A stretch of 52,349 bases of DNA from CAZFLM01 sp964519955 (GTDB lineage: Bacteria; Armatimonadota; Chthonomonadetes; Chthonomonadales; CAJBBX01), in the NCBI GenBank assembly GCA_964519955.1, contig CAZFLM010000047.1, positions 1-52,349 of the forward strand, given 5' to 3'. The notes under the pieces are model-generated. The model worked only from the letters and a program-made list of their open reading frames with translations, ran no database searches and was not told the DNA's origin. Below, piece after piece: positions 7,829-15,672 of this stretch. The position numbers were made by a program, and so were the translations under genes. Position 1 is the first letter of the stretch, and every line of letters begins with the position of its first letter.

Positions 7829-8791
7829 TCAGTACGGCGGGGCCATCCGGCGGAAGCCGTGCGCCAGGACGACCGGCAGCGTGAGGGCGTGCTGCGCTGC
7901 CATGGCCGGCCACGATGGCCCCGCGACCGGCCCTCGGCTCAGTTCGCGCAGCCAGGCGTGCCGGGGCCAGCCCACCCACCGCAGCCACTCGTCGGGCACG
8001 CCGCCGTGCTCGGGCGCTGCACCCACGATGCCGCCCACGATCGCCGCCACGGTGTCCGTGTCTCCCCCGAGCGCCACGGCGTCCTCGATCGCGCCCCGCA
8101 GATCGGTCGGGTGGCGAAGCCAGCAGGCGAGCGCGGCGGGTACGGTGTGCAGCACGAAGCCCGACACGCCGCGCTCGGGAGCATCGTGCCCAACGATCCG
8201 CTCCCACTCCGGCGCGAGCGGGCGGGCCCTCTCCTCGAAGCCCTCGTGCTGCCCGGTCGCGGAGCAGGCGGCGGCCAGCGCCACGAGCTGCGCCCCCTCG
8301 ATCGCGCGCGGGTCCGTGTGGGTGATGCGGGCGGACGCCTCGGTGAACGCGACGCGCAGCGCCTCGTCGCCGACGTAGAAGCACCCGATGACGGCGCTGC
8401 GCATCGCCGCGCCGTTGCCCGCCGACGGAACGCCGCTGCGGCGCGGTCCGAAGCCAAGCGCCAGCCGGACGCACGCCTTGGCGGTGGAGAGACCGATGCC
8501 GGGCGGGAGCCAGAGGAACCACCGGCGGAGCCGCCGCGCGAGCGCAGCCTCGAACACCGCGACATCGCCATCGGCGTCCCACAGGCTCTGAAGCACGAAG
8601 ATCGTCTGCGCCGTGTCGTCGCTTGTCACGCCCTGGCCCGGCAGCAGCCGCTGACGCAGCGGCTCCGGGAACAGGCGGTTGGCACGGCGCGGCGCGAGGC
8701 CCTCCATCGGCAAGCCAAGCGAGTCGCCAAGCGCCGTTCCCATCAGGCACCCATAGAGCCGGTCCGCACGATCGCAACTGCCCTGCGACAT
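7829..8791 (-). CDS. ADP-ribosylglycohydrolase family protein
   Basis: A 320-residue protein. I choose the ATG at 8791 (MSQGSCDRADR) because GGGAGGG lies just upstream; a longer frame starts at 8836. Family motifs are present: GCLMGTALGDSLGLPMEG near the start, SDDTAQT (metal-binding SDDT), GNGAAMR, and ALGGDTDTVAAIVGGIVGA (second metal site GGDTDT). The family removes ADP-ribose from proteins or small molecules using two metal ions; crystallin J1 and DraG are relatives. The substrate is unknown. Confidence 0.92.
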   Translation of the reverse strand: MSQGSCDRADRLYGCLMGTALGDSLGLPMEGLAPRRANRLFPEPLRQRLLPGQGVTSDDTAQTIFVLQSLWDADGDVAVFEAALARRLRRWFLWLPPGIGLSTAKACVRLALGFGPRRSGVPSAGNGAAMRSAVIGCFYVGDEALRVAFTEASARITHTDPRAIEGAQLVALAAACSATGQHEGFEERARPLAPEWERIVGHDAPERGVSGFVLHTVPAALACWLRHPTDLRGAIEDAVALGGDTDTVAAIVGGIVGAAPEHGGVPDEWLRWVGWPRHAWLRELSRGPVAGPSWPAMAAQHALTLPVVLAHGFRRMAPPY

Positions 8792-8857
8792 CACACCCTC
8801 CCCACCTTCGAGCGGACCCGGTACGGCGTCTCTCACGATCAGCCTACCCCAGACGCG

Positions 8858-8896
8858 CCACCGGGCCGCGCCTCGTTGCGGAGGGCGGCCCGGTGG
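8858..8896 (-). terminator. Hairpin at the 3' end of the first Gly-rich gene
   Basis: A 10-bp perfect stem (8858-8867 with 8887-8896) lies about 30 bases downstream of the stop of the minus-strand gene ending at 8927. There is no strong U-tract. Confidence 0.5.
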
Positions 8897-8926
8897 TAGG
8901 CCGGTGTGGAGGTCCCGCGGATGGTA

Positions 8927-10762
8927 CTACTTGGGAGACAGGGTTCCACCCCCGGCGAGCGTGTAGGTCTTCCCGCCCAACCACGCGTTGGCGTTCAGCG
9001 ACGCATCGTAGGTCACGGCATGACCATTTCCCACGATGCTGCCGATCGAGCTGCCGGAGGCGCCGCCGGCCACCGTCAGGCTCGTCAGCGCGGAGTCCCC
9101 GGTGACGATCCACTTGCTGGTCGCGTCGATGGAGATGGCCGCGTGGGTGGCCTTGCCCGTCAGCACGGAGCCATTCGTCAGCGACACCGCGATCGAGCTG
9201 ATCTCGTCCGCTGCGAGGTCGCCCGCCATCTCCTGGTGGTCGGCGGTGAGCGACGCGTGCCCGCCATTGCTGCCGGTGCGCCCCCAGCGGGCCACGCCGG
9301 CGTTCACCAGCACCCCGGACGCAGCCGAGAGCTTGACGCCCGAGAGCTTGATCACCGCGTTAGTGTTCGTGACGAAGAACAGGGGGCCAACCTTGGCGGT
9401 CATCGAGCCGCCGGTCATCGTGAAGACGCCCCTGCGCCCCTCCGCATCGCCCGAGAAGCTCTGGTAGATCATCGCGCCGTTCTGCTTCTCGCCCGTCAGG
9501 TTGCAGTTGTTCAGCGTGATCGAGTTCGAGCCCTCGATAACCGCGCCCTCGGCCCCGGTCGCGAGCATCGTCGCATCCGACACCGTAATGACGCCGGTCG
9601 AGTAGATCGCCGGGGAGCCCTTGCCGCCGCTCCACGTGATGCCGCCCTTGACGACGATCGTGCCGCTGCCTCGGTCCGTGGCGATGGGCGCGCCGCGCTC
9701 GTTCGTCGTCACGATCTCCACGTTGGTCAGGTAGACGGTGCCGCCCTTGGTCGCCATCACGCCGTGCGCGCCGCCGCCCGTCGCGTGGATCTTGCCGCCG
9801 ACCATCGTGGCCACCGAGCCCTGCCCAGCCGCGAACAGACCGTTGGCGCCGGAGCCGGTCGTCGAGATCGAGCCCCCGTTGATGGTGACCTTGCCGTTCA
9901 CGCCGGCCAACACGCCGGCGTTCAACCCGTGGAAGCTGCTCGCCTCGTTCGAGGAGGACCGCCCGCTCGTCTCGATGGTCGGGTTGGTCAGCGTGAGCGA
10001 GCTGCCGTTGTATACATACACCGCCGAGGTATCTGTCATGTCGGAGCCGATGGACTTGTCTGCCTCCGTCTTGCTGCTGCCATCGCTCAGGGTGTAGACG
10101 CCGCTCAGCGTGTAGTTGCTGCTGCCCCCACCGGGACCGCCCATACCGCCGCCCGGACCACCCGGGCCGCCCATACCCTCAGGACCGCCCATGCCCTGGC
10201 CCATGCCGTTCGACGGGGCGTCGGGCAAGGCGGTCTTCTTGGCGAGCGTCATCGTGCTCGCGGAGTACTGGTAGAGGGTGTTGCCCCGGAGGACGAAGGC
10301 GTACTGGCTCGTTGCGGAGAGCGATGCGCCGGAAGAGGGGCCGCCGCCCGCCTCTGACGGGGCGCCCGAGCCGCCGCCCTGCATCTGCGGCCGCCCGCCC
10401 TGGCTGCCCTGCCGCGATGCCCCGGAACGCCCGGGCTGCTGACCGGAGCCCGCGCTCTCGGGCAGCGTCGCCTTCCTCACCTGGGAGAGGTCGCGCACCG
10501 AGTACTGATAGAGAATGTTCCCGCGCAGCACGTAGAGGTAGTCGGTAGTCGCCACCATCTGCGCTGCCGACGCGCCGCCCATCGAGCCCCCGCCGGGACG
10601 CCCCTGCCCCATCGACTGCATGCCGCCGCCTTGTCCACCCGGGCCGCCCTGCGCGTAGGCAGGCGCCATCGATACGCCGAAGGCCGCGAAGAGAACCGCG
10701 CCCACCCCGGCCGCCGCCAACTGCTTCAGCCCGACCAGCGATGCCAGCGTTCGCCCACCCAT
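8927..10762 (-). CDS. Secreted Gly-rich protein with repetitive beta-helix-like C-terminus (copy A)
   Basis: A 611-residue protein from ATG 10762, placed behind AAGGAGG. A signal peptide (about residues 1-37, ending APAYAQ) is followed by Gly/Gln/Met-rich linkers. In these lie two related short units (YLYVLRGNILYQYS and YAFVLRGNTLYQYS). From about residue 225 the protein becomes Ser/Thr/Gly/Asn-rich with regular short strands (LTLTNPTIETSG, VTINGGSISTTGSG, ATMVGGKIHATGGG), typical of a right-handed beta-helix such as pectate-lyase-like or adhesin folds. The paralogue at 10999-12780 shares this C-terminal part almost throughout. Likely cell-surface or secreted; no catalytic residues recognised. 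Confidence 0.8.
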   Translation of the reverse strand: MGGRTLASLVGLKQLAAAGVGAVLFAAFGVSMAPAYAQGGPGGQGGGMQSMGQGRPGGGSMGGASAAQMVATTDYLYVLRGNILYQYSVRDLSQVRKATLPESAGSGQQPGRSGASRQGSQGGRPQMQGGGSGAPSEAGGGPSSGASLSATSQYAFVLRGNTLYQYSASTMTLAKKTALPDAPSNGMGQGMGGPEGMGGPGGPGGGMGGPGGGSSNYTLSGVYTLSDGSSKTEADKSIGSDMTDTSAVYVYNGSSLTLTNPTIETSGRSSSNEASSFHGLNAGVLAGVNGKVTINGGSISTTGSGANGLFAAGQGSVATMVGGKIHATGGGAHGVMATKGGTVYLTNVEIVTTNERGAPIATDRGSGTIVVKGGITWSGGKGSPAIYSTGVITVSDATMLATGAEGAVIEGSNSITLNNCNLTGEKQNGAMIYQSFSGDAEGRRGVFTMTGGSMTAKVGPLFFVTNTNAVIKLSGVKLSAASGVLVNAGVARWGRTGSNGGHASLTADHQEMAGDLAADEISSIAVSLTNGSVLTGKATHAAISIDATSKWIVTGDSALTSLTVAGGASGSSIGSIVGNGHAVTYDASLNANAWLGGKTYTLAGGGTLSPK

Positions 10763-10865
10763 GTCCTGATCCTCCTTGCGGGAACGACATCCGCCGCCGC
10801 TCCCCGCAGGCGATGGCTGCAACCTCACGTCATCGTCCTGTCATGCACCAATCTACGCGGGCCAG

Positions 10866-10881
10866 GTGAAGCCAAAATGAA
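10866..10881 (-). promoter_or_regulatory. Pho-box-like direct repeat upstream of copy A
   Basis: On the minus strand TTCAT and TTCAC are spaced 11 bases apart (TTCATTTTGGCTTCAC), and a -10-like TAGATT follows 10 bases later. The site lies about 104 bases before the start codon. The same layout occurs upstream of the paralogue at 12886-12901. Direct 11-bp repeats of this kind are bound by PhoB/OmpR-family response regulators. Confidence 0.5.
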
Positions 10882-10939
10882 GCCGCCGCGCCTCGTGACA
10901 TACGCCACAGCAGGCTTCGCGCCGCCGAACGCTAACACG

Positions 10940-10979
10940 CCCCTCGGCAGCCTCAGGTCAAGCCAGGGCCGCCGAGGGG
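10940..10979 (-). terminator. Hairpin downstream of Gly-rich copy B
   Basis: A 9-bp perfect stem (10940-10948 with 10971-10979) encloses a 22-base loop and begins about 20 bases after the stop of the minus-strand gene ending at 10999. It separates the two paralogues. Confidence 0.55.
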
Positions 10980-10998
10980 CGCAATCGTCGCCGGGAGG

Positions 10999-12780
10999 CT
11001 ACTTCGGCGCCAGCGTGCCGCCGCCCGCGAGCCGATAGGTCTTCCGCCCGAGCCACGCGCTGCCGGGCAGCGAGGGGTCGTACGTAACCGCGTGTCCGTT
11101 CCCGACGATGTTGGCGATGGAGCCACCGGAGGCGCGCGCCGTGAGCGTGGTCACCGACGAGTTGCCGGTCACCACCCACTTGCTCGTGGCGTCGAGCGTG
11201 ATCGCGGCGCGGCTGGCCTTGCCCGTCAGCACGGAGCCATTGCGCAGCGAGACCGCGACGGAGCTGACACCGTCCGCCACCAGATCGCCTGCCAGGGCCT
11301 GCCGGTCGGCCGTCAGCGACGCATGCCCACCGTTGCTGCCCGTTCGCCCCCAGCGCGCTGCCCCGGCACTCACCAGGACACCCGACGGCGCGATACATCG
11401 CACACCGGAGAGCGTGATCACCGCGTTCGTGTTCGTCACGAAGAACAGCGGGCCCGTCTTGGCCGTCAGCGAGCCGCCGGCCATCGTGAAGACGCCCCTT
11501 CGGCCCTCCGCGTCGCCGGAGAAGCTCTGGTAGATCATCACACCGTCCAGCGCCTCGCCGGTCAGGCTGCAGTCCGTGAGCGTGATGGAGTTGGCGCCCT
11601 CGATGACAGCCCCTTCGGCGCCGGTGGCCCGCATCGTCGCACCGGCCACGGTGATCGCCCCCGTCGAGTAGATCGCCGGGGAGCCGCGCCCCGCGCTCAA
11701 CGTCGAGCCGCCCTTCACCACGATGGTGCCGCCACCCCGGTCCGTCGCGATCGGTGCGCCGCGCTCGTTCGTCGTGACGATCGCCACGTTGGTCAGGTTC
11801 ACCGCGCCGCCCTTGGTTGCCATGACACCATGCGCGCCGCCGCCCGTCGCGTGGATCTTGCCGCCCACCATCGTCGCCACCGCGCCCTGGCCCGCGGCGA
11901 AGAGACCATTCGCGCCCGAGCCGGTCGTCGAGATGCTGCCCCCGCTGACGGTCACCTTGCTCCGATCCCCCGCGAGCACGCCGGCGTTCAGCCCGTGGAA
12001 GCTGCTGTTGTCGTTCGACGACGTGTTGCCGCTCGTAACGATGCTCGGGTTCGTCAGTGTCAGCGTGCTGCCATTGCTGACGTACACGGCCGACTTGTCT
12101 GTCTTGCTGGAGTTGATCGCCTTGTTGGCGATGGTCTGCGCCCTGCCGTCACTCAGGGTGAGCACACCCGAGAGCGCGTAGGCCGAGTTGCCGCCAGGTG
12201 GAGGACCGCCCGGACCGCCCGGGCCGCCAGGTCCTCCCTGGCCACCTGGCGGCGGGCCCATCTGGCCGCCGCCAGTACCGTTCGGCGGGGCGCCCTGCCC
12301 GCCACCGAACCCGTCCGGCGGAGCACCCATCTGGCCGCCGCCGGGACCATCCGGGGGCGCTCCCTGGCCGCCGCCGAAGCCATCGGGAGGCGGCCCCATC
12401 CGGCCACCGCCGAAGCCATCGGGAGGCGGAGGCATCTGCCCGCCTCCCAAGCCGTCTGGCGGCGGCCCCATCGGCTGGCCTCCCTCGCCGCCCGGCGCGC
12501 CGGCTCCGCCGGGTACACCCGGGCCTCCCTGAGCAGCCGAGCCCTTCGTGACCAGACTCGCGGGGGCACTGGGCGTCCCCAACTGCGCGGTGACCGGCGC
12601 CGAGGGCGCCCCTGGCTGGCTCGCGGTGGCCTGCGCCACGTTCGGTCCGGCCGATGCACCCGACTGGTTCTGCGACTTGCACCCCACGGAGAGCAACAGC
12701 GCCGCTGCGACGACAGACAGCCAGGCCGCCGCCGTCCAGGCGACCCCTTCGCGGCTCGTCCGAAGCGTTGTGGACATCAT
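10999..12780 (-). CDS. Gly/Pro-rich lipoprotein with repetitive beta-helix-like C-terminus (copy B)
   Basis: A 593-residue protein from ATG 12780, behind AAGGAG with 8-base spacing; a second ATG follows directly. The signal ends in a lipobox-like LLLSVGC. A low-complexity stretch (about residues 95-190) repeats a PPPDGFGGGQ-like decapeptide about six to seven times. The C-terminal ~400 residues are closely similar to copy A, for example VSGGSISTTGSGANGLFAAG and SFSGDAEGRRGVFTM. This looks like tandem duplication with divergence of the N-terminal anchors: copy A has a plain signal peptide, copy B is probably lipid-anchored. Function unknown; a surface structural role is possible. Confidence 0.8.
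   Translation of the reverse strand: MMSTTLRTSREGVAWTAAAWLSVVAAALLLSVGCKSQNQSGASAGPNVAQATASQPGAPSAPVTAQLGTPSAPASLVTKGSAAQGGPGVPGGAGAPGGEGGQPMGPPPDGLGGGQMPPPPDGFGGGRMGPPPDGFGGGQGAPPDGPGGGQMGAPPDGFGGGQGAPPNGTGGGQMGPPPGGQGGPGGPGGPGGPPPGGNSAYALSGVLTLSDGRAQTIANKAINSSKTDKSAVYVSNGSTLTLTNPSIVTSGNTSSNDNSSFHGLNAGVLAGDRSKVTVSGGSISTTGSGANGLFAAGQGAVATMVGGKIHATGGGAHGVMATKGGAVNLTNVAIVTTNERGAPIATDRGGGTIVVKGGSTLSAGRGSPAIYSTGAITVAGATMRATGAEGAVIEGANSITLTDCSLTGEALDGVMIYQSFSGDAEGRRGVFTMAGGSLTAKTGPLFFVTNTNAVITLSGVRCIAPSGVLVSAGAARWGRTGSNGGHASLTADRQALAGDLVADGVSSVAVSLRNGSVLTGKASRAAITLDATSKWVVTGNSSVTTLTARASGGSIANIVGNGHAVTYDPSLPGSAWLGRKTYRLAGGGTLAPK
12240..12480 (-). repeat. Coding minisatellite for a Gly/Pro-rich decapeptide
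   Basis: Units of about 30-36 bases encode variants of (M)GPPPDGFGGG(Q/R) inside copy B. Near-identical neighbours (two GFGGG units at 12365-12430) suggest recent slippage. Number and length of units are likely to vary between strains. Confidence 0.75.
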
Positions 12781-12885
12781 CGCCGACACTCCTTCCCGGT
12801 CCGTTGGCCATTCCCCTGTACCTACGCGGGGGTCAGCGCATCGCAACACTGGCCGTGTCTTCCTGTAACAGCCTACGGCCCGAAC

Positions 12886-12901
12886 GTGAAGCGCAGATGA
12901 A
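12886..12901 (-). promoter_or_regulatory. Pho-box-like direct repeat upstream of copy B
   Basis: On the minus strand TTCATCTGCGCTTCAC is followed 10 bases later by TAGGCT. The site lies about 106 bases before the start codon. Element, spacing to the -10 box and distance to the gene all match copy A, although much of the surrounding sequence differs. This argues for conserved function. Confidence 0.5.
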
Positions 12902-12951
12902 CCTGAGGTGCGACGAAGACCACAGGAGGTGGAGGGGCGGCGGAAGGAAGG

Positions 12952-13557
12952 TCAGGGCTGAGGGTCTGGTGGGAAGCAGTCCAGGACGAGGTGGCGGGCC
13001 TCCTGGAGCCACGCGCGGCGCTGTTCATCGGTGCTGGTCACCACGACGGCGAACGTCCGGCGGTGGAAGTCCCGCACCCCGCAGAGGTCGAACACGCAGT
13101 CGCGCCAGATGCGCTCGAGCGGGTCGCCGAACACCCGCTGCTCCCGCTCCGGCGGCGTGTTGGCGGTGTTGAGCACGACGACCGAACGCGCCCGCAGCAG
13201 GCCCATGGGCACGCCCTCGCCGCCGTCGCCCTCGAGGAAGCGATAGGCCACGCCCGGGCGCAGGACGCGGTCCACCCAGCCCGCGAGGATGGCGGGCGGC
13301 ATCCCCCACCAGTTCGGGTGGACGATCACGATGCCGTCAGCCGTGGCGGCCTCCCCGCAGTGCCGCTCGACGACCGGCTCGACGGGGCCATCGCCGGGGA
13401 TCTCCACCGCCGGGAGGCAGGGCCGAAACTCCTCGGCGCAGAGGTCGTGCAGGACGACGCGGTGCCCCGCGGACTTGAGGGCGTCAGCCGCCGCCTCGGC
13501 GAGGGCGTGGTTGAAGCTGCCGGGCGCCGGGTGAGCCAGGATGATCAGGATGTCCAC
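12952..13557 (-). CDS. Flavodoxin-fold NAD(P)H:quinone oxidoreductase-like protein
   Basis: A 201-residue protein from GTG 13557 with GGGGGAGG upstream. The opening DILIILAHPAPGSFNHALA is the FMN phosphate-binding start of the NQO1/MdaB/KefF family. HPNWWGMPPAILAGWVDRVLRPGVAY covers the family's central motif (about residues 80-105). Members transfer two electrons from NAD(P)H to quinones or similar acceptors through FMN. Length is typical. It is an isolated gene between a surface-protein gene and tRNA-Gln. Confidence 0.9.
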   Translation of the reverse strand: MDILIILAHPAPGSFNHALAEAAADALKSAGHRVVLHDLCAEEFRPCLPAVEIPGDGPVEPVVERHCGEAATADGIVIVHPNWWGMPPAILAGWVDRVLRPGVAYRFLEGDGGEGVPMGLLRARSVVVLNTANTPPEREQRVFGDPLERIWRDCVFDLCGVRDFHRRTFAVVVTSTDEQRRAWLQEARHLVLDCFPPDPQP

Positions 13558-13619
13558 GGCAGTCCTCCCCCAGATGCGTCGAAGGCCGCCCCGATGTGGG
13601 ACGGCCCGGCCTGCTCAGA

Positions 13620-13693
13620 TGGCTGGGGGACCAGGATTCGAACCTGGGTTAACGGCTCCAAAGGCCGCTGTCCTGCCGCTGGACGATCCCCCA
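13620..13693 (-). tRNA. trnQ: tRNA-Gln (UUG anticodon)
   Basis: The minus-strand cloverleaf has acceptor stem TGGGGGA pairing with TCCCCCA. The anticodon loop CTTTGGA gives anticodon TTG. The T-loop is canonical (GGTTCGAATCC). The discriminator is G and the CCA end is encoded (complement of 13620-13622). The T-A first pair is common in tRNA-Gln. Confidence 0.96.
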
Positions 13694-13704
13694 TCGTAAG
13701 ATTG

Positions 13705-13734
13705 ATTATACTAGCCCTTCTGCCCGCCCGTCAA
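13705..13734 (-). promoter_or_regulatory. Promoter of tRNA-Gln
   Basis: On the minus strand TTGACG (complement of 13729-13734) and a perfect TATAAT (complement of 13705-13710) are 18 bases apart. The tRNA starts 12 bases after the -10 box. Confidence 0.85.
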
Positions 13735-13765
13735 GGAAGGCGCCCGGCGCGGCGCCCGCCAGCCG

Positions 13766-14190
13766 GTGCGGAGCGAGAGGCGCCCGGCGCGGCGCGGAGG
13801 CCGTGCCCCACAGGTTCGTGCGACGCTGGCTGGCCAGTGCGGAGCGAGAGGCGCCCGGCGCGGCGCGGAGGCCGTGCCCCACAGGTTCGTGCGACGCTGG
13901 CTGGCCAGTGCAGGGCGAAAGGCTCCCGGCGCGGCACGGAGGCCGCGCCCCACAGGTTCGTGNNNNNNNNNNNNNNNNNNNNNNNNNNNNNNNNNNNNNN
14001 NNNNNNNNNNNNNNNNNNNNNNNNNNNNNNNNNNNNNNNNNNNNNNNNNNNNNNNNNNNNNNGTGCAGGGCGAAAGGCTCCCGGCGCGGCACGGAGGCCG
14101 CGCCCCACAGGTTCGTGCGACGCTGGCTGGCCAGTGCAGGGCGAAAGGCCCCCGGCGCGGCACGGAGGCCGCGCCCCACAGGTTCGTGCG
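13766..14190. repeat. 71-bp tandem repeat array interrupted by an assembly gap
   Basis: Units of 71 bp share the core GGCCGTGCCCCACAGGTTCG. At least two complete units and one partial unit lie left of the N-gap (13963-14062) and two lie to the right. The left units (GTGCGGAGCGAGAGG variant) differ from the right ones (GTGCAGGGCGAAAGG variant). The left flank ends in mid-unit, so the true copy number is unknown. Reading frames across it are an artefact of the repeat; I see no gene. Confidence 0.85.
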
Positions 14191-14227
14191 ACGCCACCGT
14201 TCGACCTTCGACGTTCGACGGCCCCTC

Positions 14228-15418
14228 CTACGCCCTGCGCCCGAACAGCTCGTCGATCAGCCGGTGCCCCTCCTCGATGTGCGGCACCCGCTCATGGGCG
14301 GCGCGCTCGTCATAGGGCACCTTGTTGGCGCGGTCGTGGCGCGAGTCGAACAGGAGGTAGGGCAGCGGGTTCGCCTTGTGGCCCCGCGTGGCGATAGGTG
14401 TCGCGTGGTCCGGCACGACGAGCATCCGGAAGTCGTCGAGCCGCTTCAGGCCGTGCAGCATCGTGCCCACCACCAGCTTGTCGACCGCCTCGATGGCCTT
14501 GATCTTCTCGTCGATGTTGGCGGCGTGCCCGGCCTCGTCCGGCGCCTCGATGTGCACCCAGACGAAGTCGTGGCGGTCCAGAGCGTCGAGTGCGGCGCGC
14601 CCTTTGCCCACGTAGTTGGTGTCGAAGTACCCCGTCGCGCCGGGCACCTCCACGATCTCGAGGCCCGTCAGGCGGCCGAGCCCCTTCACCACGTCCACCG
14701 CCGAGACCACCGCGCCGGTCCGCCCGTGCCGCTCCAGGAACGACGGCATGCGCGGCGCGCGGCCCTGCCCCCACGGCCACAGCGTGTTCGCCTGCGGCTT
14801 GCCTTCGTCGCGGCGGCGGCGGTTGAACGGCTGCTCGCTCAGCAGCTCATACGAGTCCCAGATGAGCTGACGGAGCATCGTCTCGCCGTCGCCGGTTGGC
14901 AGGATGCCGCTCAGCGCCTCGCCCATATGCTCGTGCGGCGGGTGGCACTCCACCTCGATGGAGCCGTCGATCCAGAGCAGGATGTGGCGGTAGGATGCGC
15001 CGGGGAAAAGCCGCAGCGCCCGCCCACACAGCTTACGGGCCGCCAGGTCGATGAGTGGCGCCGCCTCGGCCGTCGTGATGTGGCCGGCGCTGTAGTCCAG
15101 CAGCTTCTCGCCGTCCGTCGCGATGAGCGAGCAGCGGAACGCCACGTCGCGCGGTCCCATCGGGATGCCCAGCGAAGCTGCCTCCACGGGGCCACGCCCG
15201 GTGTAGTGCTCGCGCGGGTCGTAGCCGAGCAGGGCCATGTTGGCCGAATCGCTGCCCGGGTACATGCCCGCGGGGGTCACGTCGACCAAGCCGACGGTGC
15301 CCCGACGAGCAAGGTCGTCGAGGAACGGCGTGCGAGCGACTTCGAGCGGCGTCCGTCCGTCGAGTTCGGGGAGCGGCTCATCGGCCGCACCATCGGGAAC
15401 TACCAGGATATACTTCAT
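14228..15418 (-). CDS. apgM: Cofactor-independent phosphoglycerate mutase (archaeal-type)
   Basis: A 396-residue protein starting MKYILVVPDGAADEPLPELDG, the family's metal-binding opening. GSDSANMALLGYDP (about residues 55-68) carries the catalytic Ser. IEAPDEAGHAANIDEKIKAIE (about residues 290-310) and VVPDHATP carry further metal ligands. It belongs to the alkaline phosphatase superfamily and interconverts 3- and 2-phosphoglycerate in glycolysis and gluconeogenesis. This form is common in archaea and deep-branching bacteria. It starts close to a dispersed 81-bp element. Confidence 0.94.
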   Translation of the reverse strand: MKYILVVPDGAADEPLPELDGRTPLEVARTPFLDDLARRGTVGLVDVTPAGMYPGSDSANMALLGYDPREHYTGRGPVEAASLGIPMGPRDVAFRCSLIATDGEKLLDYSAGHITTAEAAPLIDLAARKLCGRALRLFPGASYRHILLWIDGSIEVECHPPHEHMGEALSGILPTGDGETMLRQLIWDSYELLSEQPFNRRRRDEGKPQANTLWPWGQGRAPRMPSFLERHGRTGAVVSAVDVVKGLGRLTGLEIVEVPGATGYFDTNYVGKGRAALDALDRHDFVWVHIEAPDEAGHAANIDEKIKAIEAVDKLVVGTMLHGLKRLDDFRMLVVPDHATPIATRGHKANPLPYLLFDSRHDRANKVPYDERAAHERVPHIEEGHRLIDELFGRRA

Positions 15419-15514
15419 CGGTGACCTCTGTCACAGCGGGATCGGTGGCTTCACGATACCATACGCGCTACCGCGAGCAGGCCGCGCCGTAGGTGGCGAC
15501 GGGGCTGTGTCTGA

Positions 15515-15595
15515 AGAGCCTGATCTGCTCGCGAGCCGTACTGGACTGGCACGGGGGGCCATCCCACCACGGCGCTCCGGCATTCGATGGACTAG
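15515..15595 (-). repeat. 81-bp CTAG-ended element, diverged inverted copy
   Basis: Read on the minus strand this 81-base stretch aligns end to end with the element at 15592-15672. The core GGACTGGCACGG...CCATCCCACCAC is nearly identical and the flanks are diverged. Its right end CTAG (15592-15595) is shared with the next copy, so the two lie back to back. Nothing codes here. Confidence 0.75.
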
Positions 15596-15672
15596 CCTGG
15601 ATCATGCACGAGTGCAGTGGTGGGATGGGCCTCCGTGCCAGTCCGGTGCGACTCATGAATAGGTCAGGCTAG
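15592..15672 (+). repeat. 81-bp CTAG-ended element (copy 1)
   Basis: It is bounded by perfect 8-bp terminal inverted repeats, CTAGCCTG (15592-15599) and CAGGCTAG (15665-15672). The TAG stop codon of the minus-strand PilZ-like gene lies inside the right end (15669-15671). Copies of identical length occur at 29194 and 36503. No transposase is seen nearby. It looks like a MITE- or REP-type non-autonomous element. Confidence 0.85.

Noticed and set aside
8927..12780. CRISPR-like array in the Gly-rich genes
   Set aside because: The repeats are in frame, degenerate and encode Gly/Pro-rich peptide; there are no unique spacers and no cas genes.
13731..14197. Several overlapping open frames across the 71-bp array
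   Set aside because: They arise because the repeat unit lacks stops in some frames; they cross the N-gap and show no protein family features.
15468..15662. Small protein frames in the 81-bp element pair (also near 29034-29258)
   Set aside because: The same short Arg/Pro-rich peptide recurs wherever the element occurs; it reflects the repeat, not a gene.
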